Part shown: in pieces, positions 19,223 to 27,686 of the stretch | Layout: every line of letters starts with the position of its first letter | Numbering within the stretch: position 1 is the first letter of the stretch | Assembly: GCF_000420425.1 (NCBI RefSeq) | Contig: NZ_ATUX01000006.1 | Coordinates: forward strand, 62,001 to 126,000 | DNA length: 64,000 bases | Direction: 5' to 3' | Origin: Schaalia vaccimaxillae DSM 15804 | GTDB taxonomy: Bacteria > Actinomycetota > Actinomycetes > Actinomycetales > Actinomycetaceae | Translations under genes and position numbers: made by a program | Notes under the pieces: generated by a model | The model's database searches: none | Seen by the model: only the letters and a program-made list of their open reading frames with translations | Told to the model about the DNA's origin: nothing

Positions 19223-21202
19223 ATGACTATGGACCCCGTTCAGGACACTTTCGAAGGTTTTGCCGCTCCTGAGCTTCCTCCTGCCCTGATTGCCAGAGTC
19301 ATCGTCGACACAGATCTACCACATCTAGACCACCCCTTTGACTATCTCATTCCCGACAATCTCGTTGACCGCGCCCAGGTTGGTCATCTTGTACGCATCA
19401 GATTGGCTGGCAAAAGATATAACGGGTGGATTATTGACCGTCATATCAAGGCGCAGCAGCCACGCCTGGAATCTATCGAATCAGTGGTTTCAGCCTGCCC
19501 GGTGGTCAATCCACAGACCTTGCGTTTGGCACGAAGAATCGCCGATCGCCACATCTGTACCCTTTCACAGGTCCTTTCCCTGGCGATTCCTGCTCGTCAT
19601 GCAGCAACAGAGAAGGCAGTGCTCAAGACCGCGCAAAGTTTGGTTGATACTCCCGTTACACACAACGACTTCGACGAAAGTCCCTGGCAGGAATGGAACG
19701 CAGGGCCGGCACTCATCGAGCACCTAAGCGGTGGCGGCAGCCCTCGGGCAGTGTGGACTGCTCTTGCTCACTACAAGCGTGCCCAGCTGGCCTGCATGGT
19801 TCAAGCGACCTTGGCTTCCCAACGCAGTGTCTTAATCGTCGTACCAACTTCTTGGCAAGCCCAAGAAATCAGCGAAAACCTTGCGCAAGACACTGGGTTT
19901 GGCATCGATTTGACCGGTTCGGACGTCGCTGCGGCAACAAGATACCAAGTTCACCTGACATCCTTGCAAGGGCAAACACGCATCGTTGTGGGGACACGGT
20001 CAGCGGTGTGGACTCCTCTTCAATCGCTAGGGCTCATTGTTGTGTGGGACGACGCCGATGACAGGTTGGTCGAGCAGCGGGCCCCGCGTTGTGATGCCCT
20101 GGATGTTGCGGTGGCGCGATCGCATCTTGAAGATTGTGCTCTGGTGTGCGGAGCCTATAGCCGTTCGATCAAAGCCCAGGCGCTCGTACAATCAGGGTGG
20201 GCTGCCTCCCTGGTCCCCAATGACACCGCCCGCCATTTGTCCGCCCCAAAGATCCACGTCCATGGTGAGGCCGAAGCTGACCGTGAAGGCCCGTCAGGAT
20301 ATTCCCGACTGCCTTCGGCAGCGCTTCGAATGATTCGCAACGGGCTCAAAGTCGGTCCCGTTTTAGTGCAAGTAGCCAACGCTGGTTATGTGCCAGCAAT
20401 CCGCTGCGGTCGTTGTCACAAAACGGCGCGGTGCCCCCAGTGCGCGGGCCAACTATCAATGAGTGTCAATGGGACAATCACCTGTACATGGTGTTCACGA
20501 GAAGCCACGCAGTGGCGTTGCCAAGTGTGTTCTTCTACGAAGTTACGGGCTGTTCGTGTGGGGTCTGAACGTACCGCTGAAGAATTAGCTCGCAATCTCT
20601 CTGACGTATCCATTCTTGAATCATCATCAACTCATCGAATCACTCGGCATATCCTTGACAAGCCTCAAGTGGTCGTAGCCACGGCCGGAGCGGAACCACA
20701 AGCCACCAATGGCTACGAGGCAGTATTAGTGCTCGACGCGCAAGCGATCGCTGGAAGACCTGAGCTCTGGGCTCCGCAAGAGGCTCTGCGTCGGTGGTTT
20801 AATGCTTTCTCGTTGCTGGCTCCCGGCCGTCACGGCATGATTATTGGTCAGATCGGTTCCGAACTGGGGCAGGCGATGGTTCGTTGGGATCCTGTGGACG
20901 CTGCCCAACGATTGCTTGATGAACGCGAAGCATTACGTTTCTTTCCAGCCACAACGATCATCGCTTTGGATGGTCCAAGCTCTCAAGTTCTTCCAGTTGT
21001 CGCACAGATTGACGCGCCCATCCTGGGAACCGTGGACCGAAAAGATCCAGCCACTGGGCAGGCTTTTGTGCGATGCCTTGTGCGAGTGGAAAAGGCTCAG
21101 TCACTTGACTTACTCAAGAATTTGGCACAGATCCAAAGAACACGCGCTTCACGGAAAATGCCTGTCATTAAAATGACAGTGAATCCGCCCGAGCTGTTCT
21201 GA
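19223..21202 (+). CDS. priA: Primosomal protein N' (PriA), helicase motifs degenerate
   Basis: 659 residues from the ATG at 19223. The N-terminal DNA-binding domain (about 10-115) and a cysteine-rich zinc region (CGRCHKTARCPQC, later CTWC and CQVC) identify PriA. Walker A is replaced by SGGGSPRAVWT with no GKT, and the DEEH box reads DDAD. The RAPRC region after it is kept. Such helicase-dead PriA is the rule in actinobacteria, where it is thought to act as a structural factor in replication restart. Start choice is uncertain among TTG 19217, ATG 19223 and ATG 19229, because none has a clear ribosome binding site. Confidence 0.88.
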   Translation: MTMDPVQDTFEGFAAPELPPALIARVIVDTDLPHLDHPFDYLIPDNLVDRAQVGHLVRIRLAGKRYNGWIIDRHIKAQQPRLESIESVVSACPVVNPQTLRLARRIADRHICTLSQVLSLAIPARHAATEKAVLKTAQSLVDTPVTHNDFDESPWQEWNAGPALIEHLSGGGSPRAVWTALAHYKRAQLACMVQATLASQRSVLIVVPTSWQAQEISENLAQDTGFGIDLTGSDVAAATRYQVHLTSLQGQTRIVVGTRSAVWTPLQSLGLIVVWDDADDRLVEQRAPRCDALDVAVARSHLEDCALVCGAYSRSIKAQALVQSGWAASLVPNDTARHLSAPKIHVHGEAEADREGPSGYSRLPSAALRMIRNGLKVGPVLVQVANAGYVPAIRCGRCHKTARCPQCAGQLSMSVNGTITCTWCSREATQWRCQVCSSTKLRAVRVGSERTAEELARNLSDVSILESSSTHRITRHILDKPQVVVATAGAEPQATNGYEAVLVLDAQAIAGRPELWAPQEALRRWFNAFSLLAPGRHGMIIGQIGSELGQAMVRWDPVDAAQRLLDEREALRFFPATTIIALDGPSSQVLPVVAQIDAPILGTVDRKDPATGQAFVRCLVRVEKAQSLDLLKNLAQIQRTRASRKMPVIKMTVNPPELF

Positions 21203-21221
21203 TGGGGCGGGCGCCCTCGCA

Positions 21222-21227
21222 TAGACT
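21222..21227 (+). promoter_or_regulatory. TAGACT -10 box, leaderless fmt transcript
   Basis: TAGACT ends exactly 6 bases before the GTG start at 21234. The G-rich stretch between them abuts the start codon and cannot serve as a Shine-Dalgarno. Confidence 0.6.
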
Positions 21228-21233
21228 GGGGGA

Positions 21234-22178
21234 GTGCGTATTCTTTTTGCAGGAACCCCGCAAGCGGCTGTCCCCACCCTCAAAGCCTTGATCGGCTCCG
21301 ATCATGACGTTGTCGCAGTGCTGACCCGTCCGCCCGCACGCTCCGGTCGTGGAAGATCCTTGCATCCCTCGCCGGTTGCGCAGGTCGCAACCGAACACGG
21401 CATTGAACTCATCGAGACTTCCACGCTTAAAACCCCGCAGGTCAAGACACGCGTGGAGGAAACGAATCCTGACTTGGCGGTCGTCGTTGCCTATGGCGCC
21501 CTCGTACCTGCTGATGTGCTGAGCCTACCAACGCACGGTTGGATCAATCTGCACTTTTCTGACCTGCCCAGATGGCGAGGAGCAGCTCCTGTTCAGTGGG
21601 CGATCCTGGCCGGCGATACAACAACTGCCTCATGTGTTTTCCAGCTTGAAGAAGGATTAGACACGGGTCCAGTTTTTTCGCGCCAACGTCTAGAAATCGG
21701 TCATGAAACCTCCGGCGAGCTCTTAGAACGGATGTCGACTATGGGCGCTGACCAGGTTCTTGAAGTCGTCGACAAGATCGCAAAAGATGGCGCCACTGCA
21801 ATTCCTCAAACACCGCTCGATGAAGAAACCCCGCACGCCCGTATGCTCCGCCCCGCAGACGGCTTCATCACCTTTACTGAAACGGCAGTGCAGACCGATC
21901 AACGTATCCGCGCGGTAAGCCCCAATCCCGGTGCTTACACGACTTTGCCCGATGGTCGCAGACTCAAGCTCGCCAACTGTCAGGCGTGCCCAGAACCTCA
22001 ATTAGCTCCCGGACAGGTCCACGCTACCAAGACGGATGTCTACGTCGGGTGTAGTGATGGCAGTTTGCGCTTAGGAAGGGTGGCGCCTGCAGGTAAAGGG
22101 TGGATGGACGGCGCGGCGTGGGCTCGCGGCGCACGCCTCGAAGTTGGCGCAGTCCTGGGACAACCACAGGAGAACTAA
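21234..22178 (+). CDS. fmt: Methionyl-tRNA formyltransferase
   Basis: 314 residues. The formyltransferase domain (1 to about 200) has the catalytic Asn105 and His107 in INLHFSDLPRWRGAAP and the Asp in GLDTGP. A C-terminal OB-like domain follows. It formylates the initiator Met-tRNA using 10-formyl-tetrahydrofolate. The GTG start is placed by a TAGACT box 6 bases upstream, typical of leaderless genes here. The TAA overlaps the rsmB ATG. Confidence 0.94.
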   Translation: MRILFAGTPQAAVPTLKALIGSDHDVVAVLTRPPARSGRGRSLHPSPVAQVATEHGIELIETSTLKTPQVKTRVEETNPDLAVVVAYGALVPADVLSLPTHGWINLHFSDLPRWRGAAPVQWAILAGDTTTASCVFQLEEGLDTGPVFSRQRLEIGHETSGELLERMSTMGADQVLEVVDKIAKDGATAIPQTPLDEETPHARMLRPADGFITFTETAVQTDQRIRAVSPNPGAYTTLPDGRRLKLANCQACPEPQLAPGQVHATKTDVYVGCSDGSLRLGRVAPAGKGWMDGAAWARGARLEVGAVLGQPQEN

Positions 22179-23650
22179 TGGCTACTCACCGATATTCCGA
22201 CGGCTACCGTGCGAAAAGACAGGTAGACGCCCCTCGCAGGGTGGCATTCAATGTGCTCTCCCAGGTCACCTCTCAAGACGCGTACGCAAATATTCTTCTT
22301 GCCAAAGTACTGCGCGAGATCCGACGCCAAGAACGCTTCGATGCCAGAGATGCTGCCTTCACCTCTGAACTCGTTCATGGAACTTTACGTGCCCGAGGAC
22401 GTCTGGACTGGGTGATCTCCCAGTATCTGAGTCGACCTATTGACCAGACTGATCCAATGGTCATCGATCTACTTCGATTGGGGGCCCACCAGCTTCTCAA
22501 TATGAGAGTTCCAGATCATGCAGCGGTATCGACAACGGTGGATCTGGCTCGCGAGCATCTGACTGAAGGACCCGCGCGTATGGTCAATGCGGTGCTGCGC
22601 GCAATCACCCGCGAGGAACCCGGTTCGATCGATGCCAAGATCGACGCTCTGGAGGATCCGCTCGAAAGACTCAGCGTACGAACGTCGCATCCAGTCTGGA
22701 TGATCAACGCTTTTCGCGAAGCCCTTGTAGGACACGGATACGATGCCAACGAGTTAGAGGATCTTCTGGACGCTGACAATGAGCCTCCTTTGGTGACCTT
22801 GGCTGCAAGGCCAACCCTCATCCATCCAGCGGCCTTGGCTGATGAAGCTCAAGAGATCCTTTCCACGCGCGTTGCACCCGGAGACTTCAGTGAATACGCG
22901 GTGATTCTTGAATCCGGAGATCCTGCTTTGCTGCCTGCAATCCGAGACGGGCGTGCGGGCGCACAGGACGAAGGTTCTCAGTTAGCTGCGATCATCGCCG
23001 CAGCAGCACCAATTGAGGGTCCCGACTCCCAGTGGCTCGATCTATGCGCAGGACCTGGCGGCAAAGCCTCACTGTTGGGCGCCATTGGTGCTCAACGCGG
23101 AGCAAAGCTCACCGCCAATGAGGTGCATTCGCATCGAGCACGACTGATCGAACGCACAACACGTTTGCTCGATAATGTCGAGGTTGTGTCGGGCGATGGG
23201 CGGGTCTTTGGAGGTCCACGTACGTCGTGGCCATTTGGGTCTTTTGACCGCGTCGTTGTCGACGCCCCGTGTTCGGGTCTGGGATCAATGCGCCGACGTC
23301 CAGAGGCACGGTGGCGAAAGTCCGAGGCCGACTTGGCAGACCTCGTGGCCCTTCAACGGGATCTCCTTGACAGGGCTCAGGCTCTGACTCGGCCGGGCGG
23401 CGTCCTGGTCTATATCACCTGTTCTCCTCACCTAGCTGAGACGCGTGACCAGGTTGAGCGCCTGCTATCCCAAGGCGGTGTCGAATTGCTGGATGCTATT
23501 GAGCTAGCTAATGGTGTCTCGCCAACGCCGCTCGAGGTTCCAAAGTCGGCAGGTGTCGTTTCCGGTGGAGGCCAGGGACGCACCCTACAAATGTGGGATC
23601 ACCGCTACGGCACTGACCTGATGTTCGTGTCAGTCATGCGCAAACTGTGA
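22178..23650 (+). CDS. rsmB: 16S rRNA (cytosine-967-C5)-methyltransferase
   Basis: 490 residues. The N-terminal NusB-like helical domain (about 20-160) precedes the NOL1/NOP2/Sun methyltransferase domain. The latter has the SAM motif LDLCAGPGGKA, and two catalytic cysteine motifs, VDAPCSGLG and YITCSPHLAETRDQV. It methylates C967 of 16S rRNA. The ATG overlaps the fmt TAA, with AGGAG upstream. Confidence 0.93.
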   Translation: MATHRYSDGYRAKRQVDAPRRVAFNVLSQVTSQDAYANILLAKVLREIRRQERFDARDAAFTSELVHGTLRARGRLDWVISQYLSRPIDQTDPMVIDLLRLGAHQLLNMRVPDHAAVSTTVDLAREHLTEGPARMVNAVLRAITREEPGSIDAKIDALEDPLERLSVRTSHPVWMINAFREALVGHGYDANELEDLLDADNEPPLVTLAARPTLIHPAALADEAQEILSTRVAPGDFSEYAVILESGDPALLPAIRDGRAGAQDEGSQLAAIIAAAAPIEGPDSQWLDLCAGPGGKASLLGAIGAQRGAKLTANEVHSHRARLIERTTRLLDNVEVVSGDGRVFGGPRTSWPFGSFDRVVVDAPCSGLGSMRRRPEARWRKSEADLADLVALQRDLLDRAQALTRPGGVLVYITCSPHLAETRDQVERLLSQGGVELLDAIELANGVSPTPLEVPKSAGVVSGGGQGRTLQMWDHRYGTDLMFVSVMRKL

Positions 23651-23682
23651 ATCGAATACCCAATTTGTTCCATACCCACAGG

Positions 23683-23688
23683 TAGCAT
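23683..23688 (+). promoter_or_regulatory. TAGCAT -10 box, leaderless rpe transcript
   Basis: TAGCAT ends 7 bases before the ATG at 23696. The other in-frame ATG (23687) starts inside the box and could not be translated from this promoter. Confidence 0.5.
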
Positions 23689-23695
23689 GACTTTC

Positions 23696-24358
23696 ATGAA
23701 ACCGATGATCTCACCTTCCATTCTCAACTGTGACATCGCTGATCTACGCGGTGAATTGACCAAGATTCAAAACGCAGACAGGGCACACGTGGATTGCATG
23801 GACAACCACTTCGTGCCGAATCTGTCCTGGGGAGTGCCTGTGGCCGAGGCCGTCGTCAAGTCCGGCATCCTTCCCGTAGACGCTCATCTGATGATTGCAG
23901 ATCCGGATCGTTGGGCACCTGCTTATGCCGAGATTGGCTGCGAATCAGTGACATTCCACGCCGAGGCCGCAACTGCACCTTTGCGTTTAGCTCGAGAATT
24001 GCGGCATCTGGGTTCAAAGGCGGGTCTCGCCCTTCGCCCAGCCACGGACATCGACCCTTTCGTCGATATTTTGGGTGAATTCGACATGATCCTCGTGATG
24101 ACCGTCGAACCTGGTTTTGGAGGCCAGTCCTTTATTGAGTCGATGATGGCGAAGGTACGCCGTACCCGTGAGGCTATTAGCGCCGCCGGACTCGAGGTTT
24201 CTATTCAGGTTGACGGTGGCATTTCACGCAAGACCATTGAAATTGCGGCCGAGGCAGGAGCAGATAACTTCGTGGCCGGATCTGCGGTCTTTAAAGCTGA
24301 CGACGCCTACGCCGAGGTCGAAGAACTGCGCCGGCTGGCTGCACAACACTGCCACTGA
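23696..24358 (+). CDS. rpe: Ribulose-phosphate 3-epimerase
   Basis: 220 residues, TIM barrel. It shows ISPSILNCD, the metal and active-site motifs HVDCMDNHFVPN and VDAHLMI, MTVEPGFGGQ, and QVDGGI near the C terminus. It interconverts ribulose 5-phosphate and xylulose 5-phosphate. The first motif has Cys where Val is most common; the metal-binding residues are kept. If the start is the ATG at 23687 instead, three residues are added. In related actinobacteria riboflavin genes follow rpe. Here a riboswitch and uptake genes follow. Confidence 0.94.
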   Translation: MKPMISPSILNCDIADLRGELTKIQNADRAHVDCMDNHFVPNLSWGVPVAEAVVKSGILPVDAHLMIADPDRWAPAYAEIGCESVTFHAEAATAPLRLARELRHLGSKAGLALRPATDIDPFVDILGEFDMILVMTVEPGFGGQSFIESMMAKVRRTREAISAAGLEVSIQVDGGISRKTIEIAAEAGADNFVAGSAVFKADDAYAEVEELRRLAAQHCH

Positions 24359-24406
24359 TTCTTTCGCCGCAGCCGCTCGGCACCGCTATTGAGAGCTGTA
24401 GTCGCA

Positions 24407-24435
24407 TTGGCACTCAATCAGTGGCACAATATCCT
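24407..24435 (+). promoter_or_regulatory. Promoter of the riboswitch-ribXY unit
   Basis: TTGGCA (24407-24412) and TATCCT (24430-24435) with a 17-base spacer. The predicted start, near 24442, coincides with the first base of the aptamer. Confidence 0.6.
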
Positions 24436-24442
24436 CCGAGTA

Positions 24443-24555
24443 CTCCGGGGTCGGTGAAAGTCCGAACCGGCGGTGATAGTCCGCGACCCGTCCGCTATCG
24501 GATGGTTGAATCGGTGAAAATCCGATACCGACGGTTAAAGTCCGGATGGGAGGAG
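24443..24555 (+). ncRNA. FMN riboswitch (RFN element)
   Basis: All conserved RFN segments are present in order: GGTCGGTGAAAGTCCGAACC, GGCGGTGATAGTCCGCGACC, a variable arm, AATCGGTGAAAATCCGATAC, CGACGGTTAAAGTCCGGATG, and closing GGAG, which pairs with the opening CTCC. It senses FMN. Downstream, GTGCGGCGT and ACGCCGTGC can form a hairpin before the ribosome binding site GGAAAGGG. With no U-tract, control of translation is more likely than termination. Confidence 0.95.
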
Positions 24556-24621
24556 TGCAGCGCGTGCGGCGTAGCCGCGTGCGCCACGCCGTGCGTACCC
24601 GGATGCCGGAAAGGGCGCCTC

Positions 24622-25395
24622 GTGGCACGTCGATCCAAGCCAACAGGTCAAATGACCGTCGTGGCGCCGATCGTATTTCTCACCATCTGCTTGGCAGCAT
24701 GGTGGGCCGCGACATCTCTAACCGGCATCGAATCTTGGCGTTTACCTTCACCGGCAGACACCTGGAATCGTGCGCAGGCTTTGCTCTCGCAGGCATCAAT
24801 TTGGAAGCGTGTTGGCATCACTGCGACCGAAGCCCTCATTGGGTCGGCGCTGGGGGCGGTCATTGCTCTTCCACTTGCCTACATCATTTATCGGTCGCGG
24901 CTCATCCAGGCCGCGGTCGAACCCTTCCTCGGCGCCACCCAGGCGCTACCAGCAATCGCCTTGGCACCGCTCCTGGTCCTGTGGATCGGTTACGGGCTGT
25001 GGTCGATTGCTGCCCTGTGCACACTCATGGTGTTCTTTCCCATTTTGGTTTCTACAGTTGTAGGTCTTCGACACCTTGATTCTGAGGTGCTTGAAGCTGC
25101 AGAACTTGACGGTGCTTCTGGCTTCAAAATGGCTTTTGCTATTGAGCTGCCACTTGCAGCACCGTCAATTCTGGCCGGACTTCGTAACGGTTTTACTCTG
25201 TCGGTGACCGGCGCAGTAGTGGGGGAGATGGTCATGGGTGGCTCGGGGCTCGGGCAGGTGCTCACCCAAACCCGAACAAATGTTGATACCGCTGGAATGT
25301 TCGTCACGATCCTCATTTTGTGCATCATGGCGACCATCGCCTACATCGTGATTTACAGGATCGAACGCTCCCGCCGGTACGACATCGAGCAATGA
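24622..25395 (+). CDS. ribX: Riboflavin ABC transporter permease (RibX type)
   Basis: 257 residues with about six hydrophobic segments and the BPD permease signature EAAELDGASGFKMAFAIELP in the cytoplasmic loop. It belongs to the ABC permease family used by NMT1/THI5-like importers. The GTG at 24622 has GGAAAGGG 6 bases upstream; the open frame running back to 24421 passes through the riboswitch and cannot be coding. Position under an FMN riboswitch together with a NMT1-type binding protein identifies the RibXY riboflavin uptake system. No ATPase gene is linked, so the energising subunit must come from elsewhere or be shared. Confidence 0.88.
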   Translation: MARRSKPTGQMTVVAPIVFLTICLAAWWAATSLTGIESWRLPSPADTWNRAQALLSQASIWKRVGITATEALIGSALGAVIALPLAYIIYRSRLIQAAVEPFLGATQALPAIALAPLLVLWIGYGLWSIAALCTLMVFFPILVSTVVGLRHLDSEVLEAAELDGASGFKMAFAIELPLAAPSILAGLRNGFTLSVTGAVVGEMVMGGSGLGQVLTQTRTNVDTAGMFVTILILCIMATIAYIVIYRIERSRRYDIEQ

Positions 25396-25404
25396 AGGTC
25401 ACAA

Positions 25405-26448
25405 ATGATTCACGTGAATACAGCCACCCGATGGGGTGGAACTATTGCCGCAGCAGCGCTCATTCTCTCCGCGTGCAGCTCGGCTCCATCCGATCAATCG
25501 TCCGCCGTTGAACAAACGCAGTCCACGATTGCCGCCGAATCGGTCACTGTCGGACTGACGTACATTCCCAACGTTCAGTTCTCCCCAGTTTATGTAGCCG
25601 AAGACCACGGTCTCTTTGACGATCGCGGCATTGACGCAACGATTCGCCATCACGGCAGCGATGAAGGATTATTTACCGCGTTAATTTCGGGGGAGGAACA
25701 TGTTGTCGTTGCCTCAGGCGACGAAGCGATGGTGGCCCGCGATCAAGGAATGGACCTGGTGTCCATTGGCGCCTACTACCGAAGCTATCCGGCAACTGTA
25801 ATCGTTCCGGCAGACTCCGACATTGATTCCCTTGATGATCTCAAAGGCAAGTCCATTGGGATTCCCGGAGAGTACGGATCGAACTGGTATGCAGCTCTTT
25901 CGGCCCTCAAGCAGGCAGGATTGACTCGCGAGGACGTCAAGATTGAATCCATCGGATACACGCAGCAAGCAGCTATTGCGCAAAAGTCCGTTGATGCGGT
26001 CATCGGATTCACCAACAACGACCTCGTCCAGATGCGCCGCGGCGGAATCGACGTGCGCACCGTCGACCTCGATCCTGAGCAGACTGCGCTGGTCGCGGCC
26101 TCGATTATTACTACTCGTCAGTGGGCCCAAGATAATCCCGAACAAGCCAAAGCTGTTGTCTCAGCAATTACCTCGGGCACGCAAATGATTCTCAATGATC
26201 CCGAGTTGGCAATCTCTGCCACCCAGAAACGCGACGATACTTTGACCCAGGAAGAGCAACTCGATACGGCTCGAGCTGTTCTTCAAGCAACTCTTGAACT
26301 CATGGTTGATGACTCTGGCAAAGCCTCGGCGGTGCAGGATCTTGACGTGTGGAAGAACATGGCTGTCTTCCTAGCCGATGTGCCCGACCTCGTCTCGACC
26401 ACTCCGGACGCTGGCAAGGCCGTCACCAACGACTACGTCAGCCAGTGA
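25405..26448 (+). CDS. ribY: Riboflavin-binding lipoprotein (RibY type)
   Basis: 347 residues. A signal peptide leads to the lipobox LSAC near residue 24, giving a membrane-anchored receptor. The mature part is an NMT1/THI5-like fold with YIPNVQFSPVYVA, KGKSIGIPGEYGSN and QKSVDAVIGFTNND. Proteins of this family bind flavins or thiamine precursors. The FMN riboswitch upstream points to riboflavin. It starts 9 bases after ribX and ends before a hairpin terminator. Confidence 0.88.
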   Translation: MIHVNTATRWGGTIAAAALILSACSSAPSDQSSAVEQTQSTIAAESVTVGLTYIPNVQFSPVYVAEDHGLFDDRGIDATIRHHGSDEGLFTALISGEEHVVVASGDEAMVARDQGMDLVSIGAYYRSYPATVIVPADSDIDSLDDLKGKSIGIPGEYGSNWYAALSALKQAGLTREDVKIESIGYTQQAAIAQKSVDAVIGFTNNDLVQMRRGGIDVRTVDLDPEQTALVAASIITTRQWAQDNPEQAKAVVSAITSGTQMILNDPELAISATQKRDDTLTQEEQLDTARAVLQATLELMVDDSGKASAVQDLDVWKNMAVFLADVPDLVSTTPDAGKAVTNDYVSQ

Positions 26449-26454
26449 TGCCAG

Positions 26455-26494
26455 CGGCGTCCTGCCTGGGTCTTAACGAACGGGCAGGACGCCG
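26455..26494 (+). terminator. Terminator-like hairpin after ribY
   Basis: Perfect 12-bp stem CGGCGTCCTGCC (26455-26466) with GGCAGGACGCCG (26483-26494). There is no T-tract after it, so efficiency is uncertain. Confidence 0.65.
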
Positions 26495-26513
26495 AATGTG
26501 CTTCGACTCGCGC

Positions 26514-26519
26514 TAGTGT
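26514..26519 (+). promoter_or_regulatory. TAGTGT -10 box, leaderless hisE transcript
   Basis: TAGTGT ends exactly 6 bases before the GTG at 26526, and no Shine-Dalgarno is present. Confidence 0.55.
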
Positions 26520-26525
26520 GTTCCT

Positions 26526-26789
26526 GTGACTACTTTTGAAGACCTTTTTGAAGAGCTATCCCAGAAAGCGCAATCCCGCCCAGCAGGTTCGGGAACCGTT
26601 GATGAACTCGATAAAGGCGTCCACTTCATCGGCAAGAAAATTGTTGAAGAAGCCGGTGAGGTATGGATGGCCGCTGAATATGAATCCCTAGATGATTGTG
26701 CGCTAGAGATTTCTCAACTCATCTACCACGCGCAGGTCATGATGATCGCCAAAGGTCTGACTCTCGACGATATTTACAAGCACCTGTGA
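26526..26789 (+). CDS. hisE: Phosphoribosyl-ATP pyrophosphatase
   Basis: 87 residues, the normal single-domain HisE length. The MazG-like motif [14 protein letters not shown] supplies the Glu residues that bind Mg. It hydrolyses PR-ATP to PR-AMP, the second step of histidine synthesis. It pairs with hisG, which begins 8 bases later, as in most actinobacteria. The other histidine genes are not in this window. Confidence 0.94.
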   Translation: MTTFEDLFEELSQKAQSRPAGSGTVDELDKGVHFIGKKIVEEAGEVWMAAEYESLDDCALEISQLIYHAQVMMIAKGLTLDDIYKHL

Positions 26790-26797
26790 GGACTTCC

Positions 26798-27643
26798 ATG
26801 CTGCGCATTGCTGTGCCCAATAAGGGTTCCCTGTCTGATCCGGCGATTTCTTTGTTGGCCGAGGCCGGCTACAAGACCAAGCGTCGAGGACGTGAGCTGG
26901 TCTTGACCGACTCTGATAATGACGTTGAATTGTTCTTCCTGCGCCCCCGCGATATCGCCGTGTATGTGGGCCGCGGTTCCATCCACGCGGGTATCACCGG
27001 ACGCGACTTGCTTCTGGACTCGGGTACCGCAGCGGTCGAGCACCGAGCGCTAGGCTTTGCTCGTTCCACGTTCCGTTTCGCGGCGCCTCAAGGCCAGATC
27101 ACGCAGCTGAGCCAGATCGAAGGCCAACGCGTGGCAGCCTCCTACGACCTGCTTGTGCGCAGCTACCTGGAATCGCAGGGAATCACTGCAGAGGTGGTCC
27201 ACCTTGACGGCGCGGTTGAATCGTCTGTTCGTCTGGGGGTCGCTGACCTCATCGCTGATGTTGTCGAAACAGGTTCGACTCTCAAAGCTGCTGGCCTCGA
27301 AGTTTTTGGCGAGCCAATCCTTGAGTCTGAAGCCATTCTCATCACTCGAGAAGAACTGCGTGACGATCCTGCCCTAGCAACTCTCGACCGTCGGCTCGAA
27401 GGCGTTCAAGTCGCGCGGTCCTACGTCCTCATCGACTACAACGTGCGCCAGGACGACCTTGAAGCGACCATCGCTATTGCACCGGGCTTCGATTCACCCA
27501 CGGTCAGCCCGCTGGTGGATTCGGAGTGGATGGCGGTCCGCGCAATGGTTCCGTCCCAAGGAGTCAATCTGGTGATGGACCGTCTCCACCAGGCCGGAGC
27601 AAGGGGCATTATCGTTACTCAACTGACGGCTTCCCGTCTGTGA
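26798..27643 (+). CDS. hisG: ATP phosphoribosyltransferase (long form)
   Basis: 281 residues, so the long form with its own C-terminal ACT-like regulatory domain (about 210-281) and no need for HisZ. Catalytic-domain motifs include [23 protein letters not shown] and [20 protein letters not shown]. It commits ATP and PRPP to histidine synthesis and is normally inhibited by histidine. GAGG lies just before the ATG at 26798. A hairpin after the stop overlaps the pafB start. Confidence 0.95.
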   Translation: MLRIAVPNKGSLSDPAISLLAEAGYKTKRRGRELVLTDSDNDVELFFLRPRDIAVYVGRGSIHAGITGRDLLLDSGTAAVEHRALGFARSTFRFAAPQGQITQLSQIEGQRVAASYDLLVRSYLESQGITAEVVHLDGAVESSVRLGVADLIADVVETGSTLKAAGLEVFGEPILESEAILITREELRDDPALATLDRRLEGVQVARSYVLIDYNVRQDDLEATIAIAPGFDSPTVSPLVDSEWMAVRAMVPSQGVNLVMDRLHQAGARGIIVTQLTASRL

Positions 27644-27651
27644 TGTTCCTC

Positions 27652-27686
27652 CTCACCGGCTTGGCCCCGTAGGCTGAGCCGGTGAG
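27652..27686 (+). terminator. hisG hairpin spanning the pafB promoter and start codon
   Basis: CTCACCGGCT (27652-27661) pairs perfectly with AGCCGGTGAG (27677-27686). The right arm contains the pafB GTG (27682-27684), and the loop contains its TAGGCT -10. There is no T-tract. Confidence 0.6.
27670..27675 (+). promoter_or_regulatory. TAGGCT -10 box, leaderless pafB transcript
   Basis: TAGGCT ends exactly 6 bases before the pafB GTG at 27682. It lies in the loop of the hairpin at 27652-27686. Confidence 0.55.

Noticed and set aside
19223-21202. Loss of Walker A in PriA as a novel defect
   Set aside because: Helicase-dead PriA is the established form in actinobacteria.
24421-24621. Longer ribX start at 24421
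   Set aside because: This stretch is the FMN riboswitch aptamer; conserved RFN segments explain it fully.
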